From NCBI GenBank assembly GCA_013153315.1, contig JAADES010000003.1:1-37573 (forward strand): a stretch of 37,573 nucleotides of DNA. Direction: 5' to 3'. This document shows, piece after piece, positions 1 to 7,866 of the stretch. Both the position numbers and the translations under genes were made by a program. Source of the DNA: Aquificota bacterium (lineage in GTDB: Bacteria > Aquificota > Aquificia > Aquificales > QOAS01). The notes beneath the pieces were generated by a model. That model saw nothing but the letters and a program-made list of their open reading frames with translations. It did no database searches and was not told the DNA's origin. Position 1 is the stretch's first letter; each line of letters opens with the position of its first letter.

Positions 1-30
1 GGGTTTGATAATGGCCTCTATTTTTTTCAT
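1..30 (-). CDS. glnB: Nitrogen regulatory protein PII, N-terminal end only
   Basis: Only the first ten codons lie in the window; the gene runs off the left edge. They read MKKIEAIIKP, the characteristic start of PII signalling proteins (GlnB/GlnK). These trimeric cytoplasmic proteins sense 2-oxoglutarate, ATP and ADP and bind targets such as AmtB and glutamine synthetase regulators. A G-rich stretch with AGGTG directly precedes the ATG and can act as ribosome binding site. The gene lies 49 nt downstream of the porin gene on the same strand, so the two may be cotranscribed. amtB, the usual PII partner, is about 10 kb away. The call rests on ten residues but the match to the family start is exact in style. 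Confidence 0.75.
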   Translation of the reverse strand, partial: MKKIEAIIKP

Positions 31-79
31 CACCTATCCCCCTGCAGTTTTCATTAGCAAATTTTAAAGGAAAAAGGAA

Positions 80-1159
80 TTAGAAAACAAAGCCTATTTC
101 GGCCGCCAAGCGGAATTCGTTGTCGGTTTTGCTATTAGGGTCGTTGGCTTTTTTCTGATAATATTTGTTGTCCAATTTAACATAGGAAGCTTCGCCGCGG
201 ATATAAAGATATTTGTTGAACTGGTATTTGGGGGTTATAGTGAAGGTTACAGCGTTGTTTCCTTTGCCTATATCGTAGTTATCTCCATCGCCGTCGTTGT
301 TTACATATTCAACCCTACCACCGATGGAAATTTTTTCGTTAACTTTGTATTCACCTAGCAGTGCCGCTCCCCAAGATTGGGCATTGTCTCCGGGTTGGGG
401 TCTGTCCAAGTAATCCACATAGAAGGTTATGGGTAATTTTTCAATATAGCCAATGTTTAGAGTTAAGTTGTAAACTCGGGTATTAGTTTCATCCTTGCTA
501 TCGGGCAACAGAACGTTAAAGCTGGCATCCACTTTGTAGGGCAAGGAAGTGCTAACTCCGGCTTCAAGGGCCATCTTTCCGTCGGAGGTGTCCCTATCGT
601 TAACACCTATATAGCCCGAGAACTGGCCATATTCGGCGGAAATTCTTACCCCGTTGTAGAAAACAGGCTCACCGTTCCAGAGTAGACCCCTCTGAATGTT
701 AACGTTTTGCCAAGAGAAGGGAGCCTCTCCGCCGATATTGGTAAGAATCCTACCGGCTTTTATATCAAAGTAAGCTAATTTTGCCTCCACGTAAGCTTCG
801 TGCACTTTTACTTGGTTATCGTTGGAAGGTAAAGGTTCTTTTCCTACTACAGGTGCCCAATCGTTTCCTATTCCCAAACCGAAACCGAAGGGAGATTGTT
901 GGGTGGCTTCTTTAAACAGGCCTATGTAAGCGTTATAACCGAATACATCTTCATAATTGCTTTCTTTTACCCCATTCACCACAATGGTGTCATCCCTGTT
1001 TGCGGTGTAAATGTAATCCCCTGTTAGGGCTATGTTAATATCTACCTGCTGTTGGTTTAAAAGTTGTTTTAGTTCCTCCAAAGTTCCAGCGTTGGATATT
1101 CCACCAACAAATAGGGCGCCCGCCAAAGAAAGGGTTAAAGTTTTGTTTAGTTTCCTCAT
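80..1159 (-). CDS. Outer-membrane porin-like beta-barrel protein
   Basis: This 359-residue protein is probably an outer-membrane porin. It begins with a signal peptide (MRKLNKT, a hydrophobic stretch ALFVGG, likely cleavage after SNAG). A short helical segment around TLEELKQLL follows, then a long series of alternating amphipathic strands typical of a beta barrel. The last residues are GFVF, so the chain ends in the terminal phenylalanine that the BAM machinery recognises. Residues such as YVDYLDRPQ and SYVKLDNKYY look like antiparallel barrel strands. The substrate cannot be told from sequence. No clear Shine-Dalgarno sequence precedes the ATG, but the signal peptide supports this start. The neighbour downstream is glnB, which hints at, but does not prove, a link to nitrogen uptake. 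Confidence 0.8.
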   Translation of the reverse strand: MRKLNKTLTLSLAGALFVGGISNAGTLEELKQLLNQQQVDINIALTGDYIYTANRDDTIVVNGVKESNYEDVFGYNAYIGLFKEATQQSPFGFGLGIGNDWAPVVGKEPLPSNDNQVKVHEAYVEAKLAYFDIKAGRILTNIGGEAPFSWQNVNIQRGLLWNGEPVFYNGVRISAEYGQFSGYIGVNDRDTSDGKMALEAGVSTSLPYKVDASFNVLLPDSKDETNTRVYNLTLNIGYIEKLPITFYVDYLDRPQPGDNAQSWGAALLGEYKVNEKISIGGRVEYVNNDGDGDNYDIGKGNNAVTFTITPKYQFNKYLYIRGEASYVKLDNKYYQKKANDPNSKTDNEFRLAAEIGFVF

Positions 1160-1274
1160 GGGGAACTAATTATGTTGAAAAGCCCAAAAAAGGGGTTAAT
1201 CAAAAGAGTTAACAATTTTGCTAAAAGCTTTATACAGGATTGTTCTAAAACCCTTTTTAAGGTTTTAAAACCAA

Positions 1275-1952
1275 TCAAAACCCTATTTGGGTCAAAATTT
1301 CTTCTACAACCTTTCGAGGGGCTTGGCTTTGAACGATGGGCCGACCGACAACCAAAATATCGGCCCCCTTGTCAACAGCCTCCTTAGGTGTGGCCACCCT
1401 CTTTTGGTCGTCGGAGCTTTTTCCTTGGGGGCGTATACCGGGAACAACCGCCAGAAAGTTTCCCAATTCTTTTTTTAAAAATTCCACTTCGTGGGCGGAG
1501 CATACCAAACCGTCGGCACCCGAAGATAATGCTATTTGGGCTAACTTTAGAACAAAATCCTCCTTAGAAAGGGTTATAGATAGTTCTTTTAAATATTCCT
1601 CATCGTGGGAGGTTAATAAAGTTACCCCCAAAAGTTTGGTATTACCCTTTACCTGTGCGGCTGCAGAAATCATTTCCTTTCCACCCATGGCGTGAACTGT
1701 TAAATAGGAAACCCCCAATTGGGAAGCTTCGAAAACCCCATTCCTTACGGTGTTAGGTATATCGTGAAGTTTCAGGTCAAGGAATATTTCCGAATTTGGA
1801 ACCCTTTTTTGGATTTCTTTTATTAATTCCACCCCGTAGGGTATGAAAAGCTTATAACCGATTTTGTAAATAAGGGGATACTCCTTAAGTTGGTCGACCA
1901 ATTGAAGAGCCTTCTCTTTCGAGGTATCCAAAGCTACACACAAGCGAGCCAT
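1275..1952 (-). CDS. pyrF: Orotidine 5'-phosphate decarboxylase
   Basis: PyrF decarboxylates OMP to UMP, the last step of de novo pyrimidine synthesis in the cytoplasm. The 225-residue length is normal for the short bacterial class. The substrate Asp is in VALD (residue 9), the Lys in YKIGYK (about 30-34), and the catalytic D-K-x-x-D array reads DLKLHD at 59-64 followed by IPNT. The phosphate-binding loop PGIRPQ is at 171-176 and GRPI at 203-206. There is no obvious Shine-Dalgarno close to the ATG. It is divergent from the ExbB-like gene and lies upstream of the porin gene on the same strand. pyrG, also of pyrimidine metabolism, is in this window but not linked. Confidence 0.97.
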   Translation of the reverse strand: MARLCVALDTSKEKALQLVDQLKEYPLIYKIGYKLFIPYGVELIKEIQKRVPNSEIFLDLKLHDIPNTVRNGVFEASQLGVSYLTVHAMGGKEMISAAAQVKGNTKLLGVTLLTSHDEEYLKELSITLSKEDFVLKLAQIALSSGADGLVCSAHEVEFLKKELGNFLAVVPGIRPQGKSSDDQKRVATPKEAVDKGADILVVGRPIVQSQAPRKVVEEILTQIGF

Positions 1953-2040
1953 GGGGTTTTTATTTTTAGTCCTTTTTAAGGGTGGTAAAGTATTGATAAC
2001 AATTAACTACTCTTTAAAACCCCTTTAGGAGGAAAAATAA

Positions 2041-2661
2041 ATGGGCCCTCTTTCGGTTTTTTTTACTGTGTGGAAAAATGCACCGGTGGTAGCTTTTTTG
2101 CTGTTTTTGCTTTCAACAATTTCCTTAGCTATCTTCCTTGAAAGGTTTTTCAATGTTAAAAAGTCTAAGGTTCTTCCCAACAATTGGAGCAACATAAAGC
2201 TCTATCTGCTAAACGGAAACTACAACGCCGCCCTTATAGCCCTAAAAAAGGATAAGAAACCCTTGGCTAAAATTCTGGCCAACCTATTGGAAATGTATAT
2301 TAAAGGTGAAATTTCTAAAGTTGAATTGAGGCAGATTTTGGAAGCCGAAAGCTCCATAATTTACTATCAGCTTTCCCGCGGAGTTAGCTTTATTTCAATG
2401 TCGGTAACCCTATCGACCTTACTCGGTTTGGTGGGAACTGTTTTCGGATTAATAGAAGTTTTCGGAGCCTTTAGCCTAACAACACCCGAAGGTATGAAAA
2501 TGCTTGCCCGCGGTATTGCAACCTCTTTAAACTCAACCGCAGCCGGTCTTTTTGTAGCGGTGTTTTCCTATATCCTCTATTGGATTATTAAAGAGCGTAT
2601 AAATAGCGTATATTCCAAAGTGCTCAAAGAGTTGGAGGATTTGGTGGAACTCTTAAAGTAG
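2041..2661 (+). CDS. MotA/TolQ/ExbB-family proton channel protein
   Basis: This 206-residue membrane protein belongs to the MotA/TolQ/ExbB family, whose members form a pentameric proton channel that powers ExbD/TolR-type partners across the periplasm. One membrane helix lies near residues 14-35. A cytoplasmic segment follows, and a helix pair at about 117-140 and 160-183 carries the family signature GLVGTVFGLIEVF and the polar ATSLNSTAAG motif. A strong AGGAGG sits 7 nt before the ATG. Usually exbD or tolR follows immediately; here the next gene is a tRNA, so the partner must be elsewhere or is absent. Whether it serves TonB-type transport or Tol-Pal cannot be decided from the sequence. Confidence 0.9.
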   Translation: MGPLSVFFTVWKNAPVVAFLLFLLSTISLAIFLERFFNVKKSKVLPNNWSNIKLYLLNGNYNAALIALKKDKKPLAKILANLLEMYIKGEISKVELRQILEAESSIIYYQLSRGVSFISMSVTLSTLLGLVGTVFGLIEVFGAFSLTTPEGMKMLARGIATSLNSTAAGLFVAVFSYILYWIIKERINSVYSKVLKELEDLVELLK

Positions 2662-2715
2662 TTGATAAAAATCAAAGACCTTTCAATTTGTTTTTGTTAG
2701 ATTTTTAAAACCGAA

Positions 2716-2750
2716 GGTTGCGGGAGAGCACCAAGGCTGCTCCCCAATGC
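2716..2750 (+). other. Leader segment complementary to both ends of the initiator tRNA
   Basis: Just upstream of the tRNA gene, GGTTGCGGG (2716-2724) is the exact reverse complement of the tRNA 3' end (2829-2837). GGCTGCTCC (2735-2743) is the exact reverse complement of the D-arm region (2770-2778). The two pairings are nested. Read on the minus strand, the segment looks like a shrunken copy of the tRNA: 5' acceptor, D arm, then the 3' acceptor, with the anticodon and T arms missing. It may be a decayed inverted duplication or a processing control element. Confidence 0.6.
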
Positions 2751-2761
2751 AGGCGGTGAAA

Positions 2762-2838
2762 TGCGGGGTGGAGCAGCCTGGTAGCTCGCCGGGCTCATAA
2801 CCCGGAGGTCGCGGGTTCAAATCCCGCCCCCGCAACCA
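2762..2838 (+). tRNA. Initiator tRNA-fMet (CAT)
   Basis: This 77-nt gene matches the bacterial initiator tRNA along its length. The anticodon loop is CTCATAA on a stem with three consecutive G-C pairs (GGG/CCC), the mark of initiator tRNAs that lets them enter the P site. A11 in the D stem and an encoded CCA end (2836-2838) are present. Position 1 is T and position 72 is A, so a weak U1-A72 pair is possible where the usual bacterial initiator has an unpaired C1/A72. It follows the ExbB-like gene by about 100 nt and may have its own promoter in the T-rich stretch near 2690-2710. Confidence 0.97.
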
Positions 2839-2846
2839 TTTGAAAA

Positions 2847-3620
2847 TTAATCCTTAGTTTTCTCATCTATCAGGAAAATCCCTTCAAGTTTTGTAAGTAA
2901 GCTAAAGAAAATAACCGGCGTAAAAAACATCGAAAATAGCATCGAGCTTAAAACCAAAAATTGCATAGCGGCCGCCTTTAGAGGATTTACTCCGGCCATT
3001 AGCAAACCTACCATTACCCCGGGAATATGAACAATACCGGCCGCCTTGAACATATCCCTGATAACCACCGTCGTTGTAGGTATAGATTTCCTCAAAAGGT
3101 AGTTTCTTACAAAATCATTTCCCGCACCTAGGGCAAAAAAACCCTCTAAAATATCCCTTTCTCGGACAATCAATTCCCTCAAATGGTAGGAAAATAAAGA
3201 AACCGACCTCATTCCGGCGGCTATTAACAAACCTGCAAAGGGGATAAGCATATGGGCATCCCAACCTACAATTTTCAAAAGCTTATAACCAGCCAAAAGG
3301 AAGTAGTTAACCGACGCAATCGATAGGAACACCGAAAGAAAAACCTTCCAGCGACTGTATCCTTTTAGGGAAAACCTCTTTGAGGCTATAAAGGAGGCGT
3401 TTAAGGTCATTATAAGGATTACCAAAAGGTTTAAAACCACCGAGTGGAGTTGTATTAAATAGAGCAAAACAAAGCCTATAAGGAAAAGTTGAAAAAAAGC
3501 CAACAAGGAAACGGGAACCAACTCTTTCCAAACGCCGTAATTTTCTTTAATGTCCCACAGGATTACTCCGAGTATTAGAAAGTATGCCAAACCTATTTCC
3601 CAAATAAGTTTCTTTTCCAT
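2847..3620 (-). CDS. FetB/YbbM-family (UPF0014) ABC transporter permease
   Basis: This 257-residue integral membrane protein has about seven hydrophobic helices and matches the UPF0014 family, whose Escherichia coli member FetB works with the ATPase FetA in iron export. Family hallmarks visible are the R-to-E rich loop after helix 4 (GMRSVSLFSYHLRELIVRERD), the segment RDMFKAAGIVHIPGVMVGLLMAGVNP, and Q in AAAMQFLVLSS. No ATPase gene lies next to it, which is unusual because fetA and fetB are normally adjacent. It is convergent with the tRNA, which ends 8 nt away, and divergent from the TusA-like/DUF3343 gene. The transported substrate (iron or another metal) is not shown by the sequence. Confidence 0.85.
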   Translation of the reverse strand: MEKKLIWEIGLAYFLILGVILWDIKENYGVWKELVPVSLLAFFQLFLIGFVLLYLIQLHSVVLNLLVILIMTLNASFIASKRFSLKGYSRWKVFLSVFLSIASVNYFLLAGYKLLKIVGWDAHMLIPFAGLLIAAGMRSVSLFSYHLRELIVRERDILEGFFALGAGNDFVRNYLLRKSIPTTTVVIRDMFKAAGIVHIPGVMVGLLMAGVNPLKAAAMQFLVLSSMLFSMFFTPVIFFSLLTKLEGIFLIDEKTKD

Positions 3621-3716
3621 AAGAGGGAAGATTTTTATTCCAAACCCTACAAAGGAAAGCTATCTTCGAAAACCCACCTTATAAGAAGAAAAACTAAACT
3701 GTAACCTAACAAAATA

Positions 3717-4286
3717 ATGGGAGAAAAAATTATCGACCTTATCCCTTTAGAGTATCCTAAGGATTTAGCCCTTTTATCGTTTAATGTGAAAAGGTTAAAA
3801 CCTAAACAGGAACTGGTTGTAAAAATAACCCCCCAAAGGTTGGAAACTTATCTTAAATGGGCCGCCGAAAGTGGAAATAAAGTCGAACCGATGGAGGAAA
3901 ACCTCATAAAAGTAGTTCGCGGGAAAGGTTTTCACGGTATATGTTTGGGAGAGAAAATAAGCTTTTACGCTTTGGGTGTGAAGTTGCATTTTAAGGAATT
4001 CCTATTTAAGTTAACAGGAAAATATCCCCCCTATTTGGTCAATTTTGTTTCTATAAACGAAGGTTTCCGCACGGTGGAAAAGTTTAAGGATTTTCTTTCC
4101 AACAGAAGGCATGAAATACTTCCCGCCCCCAAAGAGGTAGAAGGTTATTGTGGCCTCGTGGTGGGTTTTAATGAATTGAAAGATGCGGAGGATTTTTTTA
4201 ACAAAGCTTTAGCTAACCGTTGCGGGGTGGAAATTTTATTCCGCTCCAAAGATTTCCAAATTCTAAAAAAGGCCTGGGAAAGATAA
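3717..4286 (+). CDS. TusA-like domain fused to DUF3343 (putative S/Se carrier) protein
   Basis: The 189-residue protein seems to join two sulfur-carrier folds. Residues 1-70 follow the TusA pattern: a start like IDLIPLEYP, then KRLKPKQELVVKI, then WAAESGNKVEPMEENLIKVVRG. Position 13, where TusA carries its reactive Cys in the CPxP motif, is Tyr (LEYPKD). Residues from about 105 resemble DUF3343, with INEGFRTVEKFKDFL, then ILPAPKEVEGYCGLVVGF, which keeps the family's conserved Cys-Gly (YCG). So a carrier role, if any, would rest on that Cys. It starts a plus-strand run with the methyltransferase gene 14 nt downstream. No strong Shine-Dalgarno is seen. The domain calls come from pattern matching by eye. 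Confidence 0.6.
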   Translation: MGEKIIDLIPLEYPKDLALLSFNVKRLKPKQELVVKITPQRLETYLKWAAESGNKVEPMEENLIKVVRGKGFHGICLGEKISFYALGVKLHFKEFLFKLTGKYPPYLVNFVSINEGFRTVEKFKDFLSNRRHEILPAPKEVEGYCGLVVGFNELKDAEDFFNKALANRCGVEILFRSKDFQILKKAWER

Positions 4287-4300
4287 TGTAAAACACTTTA

Positions 4301-4993
4301 ATGGAAATACCTTCTATGTTTGACCAGATTTCCCGCAAATACGATATTGCCAATCGGGTTTTAAGCTTAGGCCTGGATACCCTTTGGCGGAAAAAGGCCC
4401 TGAAAGAAGCCTTTAAACATTTGCCCGCGAAAAAAATAGATATGCTCGATATTGCCTGCGGAACGGGCGATATGCTAACCACCGCCAAGGAAATTTTTAA
4501 AGATAGATTAAACCTCGGCGTCGGTTTAGACCCTTCCCTAAAAATGGTCGAAAGGGCTAAATCCAAATGTAGGAACTTAAATTTTCACCTCGTTTTGGGA
4601 ACAGCCGAAAATCTTCCTTTTAAAGAAAACAGTTTCGATTTAATAACCGTAGCCTTTGGGGTTAGAAATTTTAAAAACCGTCAAAAGGGGTTGAAAGAAA
4701 TTTATCGAACTTTAAAAGAAGGGGGTATATTAACCATATTGGAATTTTCGCCTCCTTCGAACGGAAATTTCTTAGAAAAGCTATCTTGGTTTTACACAAA
4801 AAGAATTGTTCCCTTATTGGGTGGGGTTATAACAGGGAACAAAGAAGCATATAGTTATTTATCAAATTCCATAGAGAGGTTTCCCACCTCCGAAAACCTT
4901 TCAAAGGAACTGAAACATATAGGTTTCCAGGTGTTGGTTGTTAAAAAACTGTTTCCCCCAATAACGGTTCTTTATGTAGGCAGGAAAAATTAA
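4301..4993 (+). CDS. menG: Demethylmenaquinone/2-methoxy-benzoquinol methyltransferase (UbiE/MenG family)
   Basis: This SAM-dependent methyltransferase (230 residues) adds the C-methyl group in menaquinone or related quinone synthesis. The N terminus MFDQISRKYDIANRVLSLGLD is the UbiE/MenG signature. SAM motif I is LDIACGTGDM (about 49-58), motif II is around VGLDPSLKM, and the family motif AFGVRNFKNRQKGLKEIYRTLKEGG follows near 125-150. The final region LLGGVITGNKEAYSYLSNSIERFP is also characteristic. Translation may start at the next ATG (4316, giving MFDQ) since neither start has a clear Shine-Dalgarno. The next gene begins 6 nt after the stop, so the two are likely cotranscribed. An anaerobic or microaerobic thermophile would use menaquinone, hence the menG choice over ubiE. 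Confidence 0.9.
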   Translation: MEIPSMFDQISRKYDIANRVLSLGLDTLWRKKALKEAFKHLPAKKIDMLDIACGTGDMLTTAKEIFKDRLNLGVGLDPSLKMVERAKSKCRNLNFHLVLGTAENLPFKENSFDLITVAFGVRNFKNRQKGLKEIYRTLKEGGILTILEFSPPSNGNFLEKLSWFYTKRIVPLLGGVITGNKEAYSYLSNSIERFPTSENLSKELKHIGFQVLVVKKLFPPITVLYVGRKN

Positions 4994-4999
4994 AAGTTA

Positions 5000-6073
5000 A
5001 TGGTTTTTGTCTACGCCTACCATAGGGTTTTTCCAAAAAAATCTTCCGATATAGGTCTTTCCCTGTTTGAGTTCCATATAAAGGTTTTTAAAAAATTTTT
5101 TTACATCCTAAGTTGGGAAGAATTTAAAGCCTACCTTAGGGGGGAATTTTTTCCTCCCAAAAAGGGGGTTTTAATAACTTTCGACGACGGTTATGCCGAC
5201 AATTATGTTTATGCCTACCCCATTTTAAAAAAATACAATGCCCGCGCGGTGTTGTTTATTACCGCTTCCCGAATTTTGGACAAGGATATAAAGAGAAAAA
5301 CCCTTTTTGATTATTGGGAAGGAAAGGTTTCCCTTAGGGAGCTTTTTAAACCTACCCACGGATGGTTGGCCCATAAAGAATATTTCCAAAAAGGATATTC
5401 GGAGCAATTTCTAAGCTGGGCCGAATTGAACGAAATGGCCGATGTTTTCGATTTCGGTTCCCACGGTATAAGCCACAGCGAGGGGTTTATATCTCAAGAT
5501 TTAACCGAATTTGTTAACCAAAAGAATATAGACCGCATCTACAGTTTGTGGAACATTTATAAACCTCCCAAAATAGGCTATCCAATTTTTAAAAGAAAAA
5601 GCGACCTGGTGGCTCCTATAGGCAAAGTAAAACCCCAAGTGTTGGAATTTATAGAAAAGAAAATTCCTAACTTGAAAGGGAAAAATTTTCAAAAACAATT
5701 AAAGGAAGAGCTATTAAAAAACTTTTCAACCTTTTTGGAGTTTGAAAATTTTGAGGAATACCTTCAAAGGGTTAGAAAAGATTTGACCCTTTCCAAGGAG
5801 CTAATAGAAAAAAATCTCCCGATAAAGGTGGAGGCCTTTGCCTACCCTTGGGGGCACTATTCGGAAAATCTCCTTAGGGAGGTTAAAAAGATTTACAACT
5901 ATGCCTTTACGGTGGAAAAAGATATAGTTCAACCTCAAAAGGTGAACAGTTTATTAATACCGAGGGTTTACGCAGTTAAGGATATTTTTACCTTCCTAAA
6001 GCATCTGTTGGTTTACGGAACCGAAAAAGGATATAGATGGTTTAGAAAACCGAAAAGGGAAAAGGTTATTTAG
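5000..6073 (+). CDS. Polysaccharide deacetylase (NodB homology) family protein
   Basis: This 357-residue protein carries the NodB fold that removes N- or O-acetyl groups from polysaccharides using a metal. The catalytic Asp pair is in TFDDGYADN (about 60-68) and the metal-binding histidines are in GSHGISH (H155, H159). A later motif AYPWGHYSENLL (near 283-294) replaces the usual RxPYG segment. Between the two motifs lies an insertion of about 120 residues rich in Lys and aromatic residues, which is larger than in simple NodB domains. There is no signal peptide, so it may act in the cytoplasm on a lipid-linked sugar. It follows the methyltransferase by 6 nt and overlaps the convergent RNase Y gene by 8 nt. 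Confidence 0.85.
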   Translation: MVFVYAYHRVFPKKSSDIGLSLFEFHIKVFKKFFYILSWEEFKAYLRGEFFPPKKGVLITFDDGYADNYVYAYPILKKYNARAVLFITASRILDKDIKRKTLFDYWEGKVSLRELFKPTHGWLAHKEYFQKGYSEQFLSWAELNEMADVFDFGSHGISHSEGFISQDLTEFVNQKNIDRIYSLWNIYKPPKIGYPIFKRKSDLVAPIGKVKPQVLEFIEKKIPNLKGKNFQKQLKEELLKNFSTFLEFENFEEYLQRVRKDLTLSKELIEKNLPIKVEAFAYPWGHYSENLLREVKKIYNYAFTVEKDIVQPQKVNSLLIPRVYAVKDIFTFLKHLLVYGTEKGYRWFRKPKREKVI

Positions 6074-7793
6074 CATAATTTACGTGGCGGGTTTCCCTTA
6101 TAACTGTTACCTTTATTTGGGCAGGGAAATCTATTTCCTGCTCTAGGCGTTTGGCTATTTCCTTAGAGAGCATAAAGGCTTCTTCGTCGGAAACCTCTTC
6201 GGGGTTTACTATAACCCTTACTTCCCTTCCCGCCTGGATAGCGTAGGCGTTTTGAACTCCTTTGAAGGATTTGACTATTTCTTCTATTTTTTCCAATCTT
6301 TTGATGTATTTTTCTAAGGTTTCCCTCCGGGCCCCGGGGCGGGCGGCGGAAAGTTTATCGGCTATGCAGACCAATACCACTTCGGGATAGCGGGGTTCCT
6401 CTTCTTCGTGGTGGGCAAAAATAGCGTTTATTACATAGTCGGGTTCGCCGAACTTTTTGACCAACTCGGCCCCCGCTTTGGTGTGGCTTTCGCCCAGCTC
6501 GTGGCTTACCGCTTTACCTATATCGTGGAGCAGACCCGCCCTTTTGGCTTTTTTAACATCTAAACCGAGTTCGGCCGCCAGCATTCCCGCTATGTTGGCC
6601 ACCTCTTTGGTGTGGTTCAAAACATTTTGGGTGTAGGAAGTTCGGTAGAAGAGTTTACCTATGTAGTAATAAAGATTGGGGTTAATGTCGTAAAGCTCAA
6701 GCTCTTGGCAAACCTCTTCCCCCAAGCGGCGGATTTTTTCGTCAAACTCTTTTTTAACCTCCTCCACCGTTTTTTCTATGCTGGCAGGGTGGATTCTTCC
6801 GTCGGCTATCAACCTTTCTAGGGCTTCTTTGGCTATTTCCCTCCTAAGGGGGTCAAAAGAAGATAAGGTTACCACATCGGGGGTGTCGTCTATTATTACG
6901 TCTACCCCTGTAAGTTGTTCGAAGGTTCTTATGTTCCTTCCTTCCCTTCCGATTATGCGGCCTTTAAATTCGTTGGAGGGCAGCTGCACCGTGGTGGTCA
7001 TAAAGTGAACCGAGGCTTCGGGGGCCAACCTTTCTATGGCGGTCAGAAGAATATCGCGGGCTCGGGTTTTGGCTTCGGCTTGGGCCTCTTCTTCCATTTG
7101 CTTTAGCATTTTGGCTATTTCTCGGCGTTCTTTTTCCTCTATTAGTTTGAATAGCTCCTGTTTTGCCTCTTCGTAGGACATTTTGGCTATTTCCATCAAT
7201 TTTTCTTCCTGCTGTTGTTTGATTTTTTCCGCCTCTTGGAGTTTTTCTTTTATCTGTTCCTCCAGCTGTCCGAGCTCTTTTTCTTTCTCAAAGAGGGATT
7301 TTTCCAATTCCTGCAGTTCCTTGTAGCGTTTGAATAGTTCTTCCTCCCTCTCTTCGAGGGTTGCCCATTTTCTCTCAAGAACTTCCGAGCGTTGTTTTAG
7401 GTTTTCTTCTTCCTCTTTTAGGTCTTTTTCCCTTTCCTTAAGTAGTTCTTCCTTTCTTTGGAGTTCTTCCTTTTTAAGTTCTATTTGGAGTTTTAACCTT
7501 TCGAGAGCCGCCTTTTCTTCCTCTAATTTCCTGTATAGTTCTCTTAATTCTTCTTCCTTTTTGCGGGTAATCTCTTCTTCCAAACGCTTTTTAATTTCTT
7601 CTATTCTGTTTTCGAAATCTTCCAGAAGGTTTTTTCTAAGTTTTTCCTTTTCCTGCTCGAGGAATACCTGAAATTCCTCTTCCGCTTCAAGGCGGGTTCT
7701 TTCTATTTCCCTTTGGGCTTTTTTCTCCGAGTATAGATAGCCCGCCGCCCCGCCCAACGCGGCGGTAACCAAGGCAATCATTACCTCCAGCAT
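6066..7793 (-). CDS. rny: Ribonuclease Y
   Basis: RNase Y is a membrane-anchored endoribonuclease that starts mRNA decay in bacteria lacking RNase E. The 575-residue protein has one N-terminal membrane helix (about 3-22), a very long charged coiled coil (about 25-240) and a KH domain with the GxxG-type loop IIGREGRNIR. An HD domain follows with LLHDIGKA and a downstream HH in IFAHHEEEE, which hold the catalytic metals. It is about 50 residues longer than the Bacillus protein, with the extra length in the coiled coil. A strong GGAGGAG lies 4 nt before the ATG. Its 3' end overlaps the convergent deacetylase gene by 8 nt. Confidence 0.97.
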   Translation of the reverse strand: MLEVMIALVTAALGGAAGYLYSEKKAQREIERTRLEAEEEFQVFLEQEKEKLRKNLLEDFENRIEEIKKRLEEEITRKKEEELRELYRKLEEEKAALERLKLQIELKKEELQRKEELLKEREKDLKEEEENLKQRSEVLERKWATLEEREEELFKRYKELQELEKSLFEKEKELGQLEEQIKEKLQEAEKIKQQQEEKLMEIAKMSYEEAKQELFKLIEEKERREIAKMLKQMEEEAQAEAKTRARDILLTAIERLAPEASVHFMTTTVQLPSNEFKGRIIGREGRNIRTFEQLTGVDVIIDDTPDVVTLSSFDPLRREIAKEALERLIADGRIHPASIEKTVEEVKKEFDEKIRRLGEEVCQELELYDINPNLYYYIGKLFYRTSYTQNVLNHTKEVANIAGMLAAELGLDVKKAKRAGLLHDIGKAVSHELGESHTKAGAELVKKFGEPDYVINAIFAHHEEEEPRYPEVVLVCIADKLSAARPGARRETLEKYIKRLEKIEEIVKSFKGVQNAYAIQAGREVRVIVNPEEVSDEEAFMLSKEIAKRLEQEIDFPAQIKVTVIRETRHVNYAK

Positions 7794-7866
7794 TTTGCTC
7801 CTCCTTTAGGGTTTCAAATTTCCATTAGACCTTAGGGGGGGTCTCCAACGGTGGCCACCCCTCCCT

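Noticed and set aside
1230-1275. Terminator after pyrF formed by AAAACC/GGTTTT repeats
   Set aside because: The stem is short and A/T-rich with no convincing T run; it may be part of the porin promoter region instead.
2716-2760. SRP (4.5S) RNA or another known small RNA before the tRNA
   Set aside because: The conserved GGAAGCAGCC-type tetraloop region of SRP RNA is absent; the match is to the tRNA itself.
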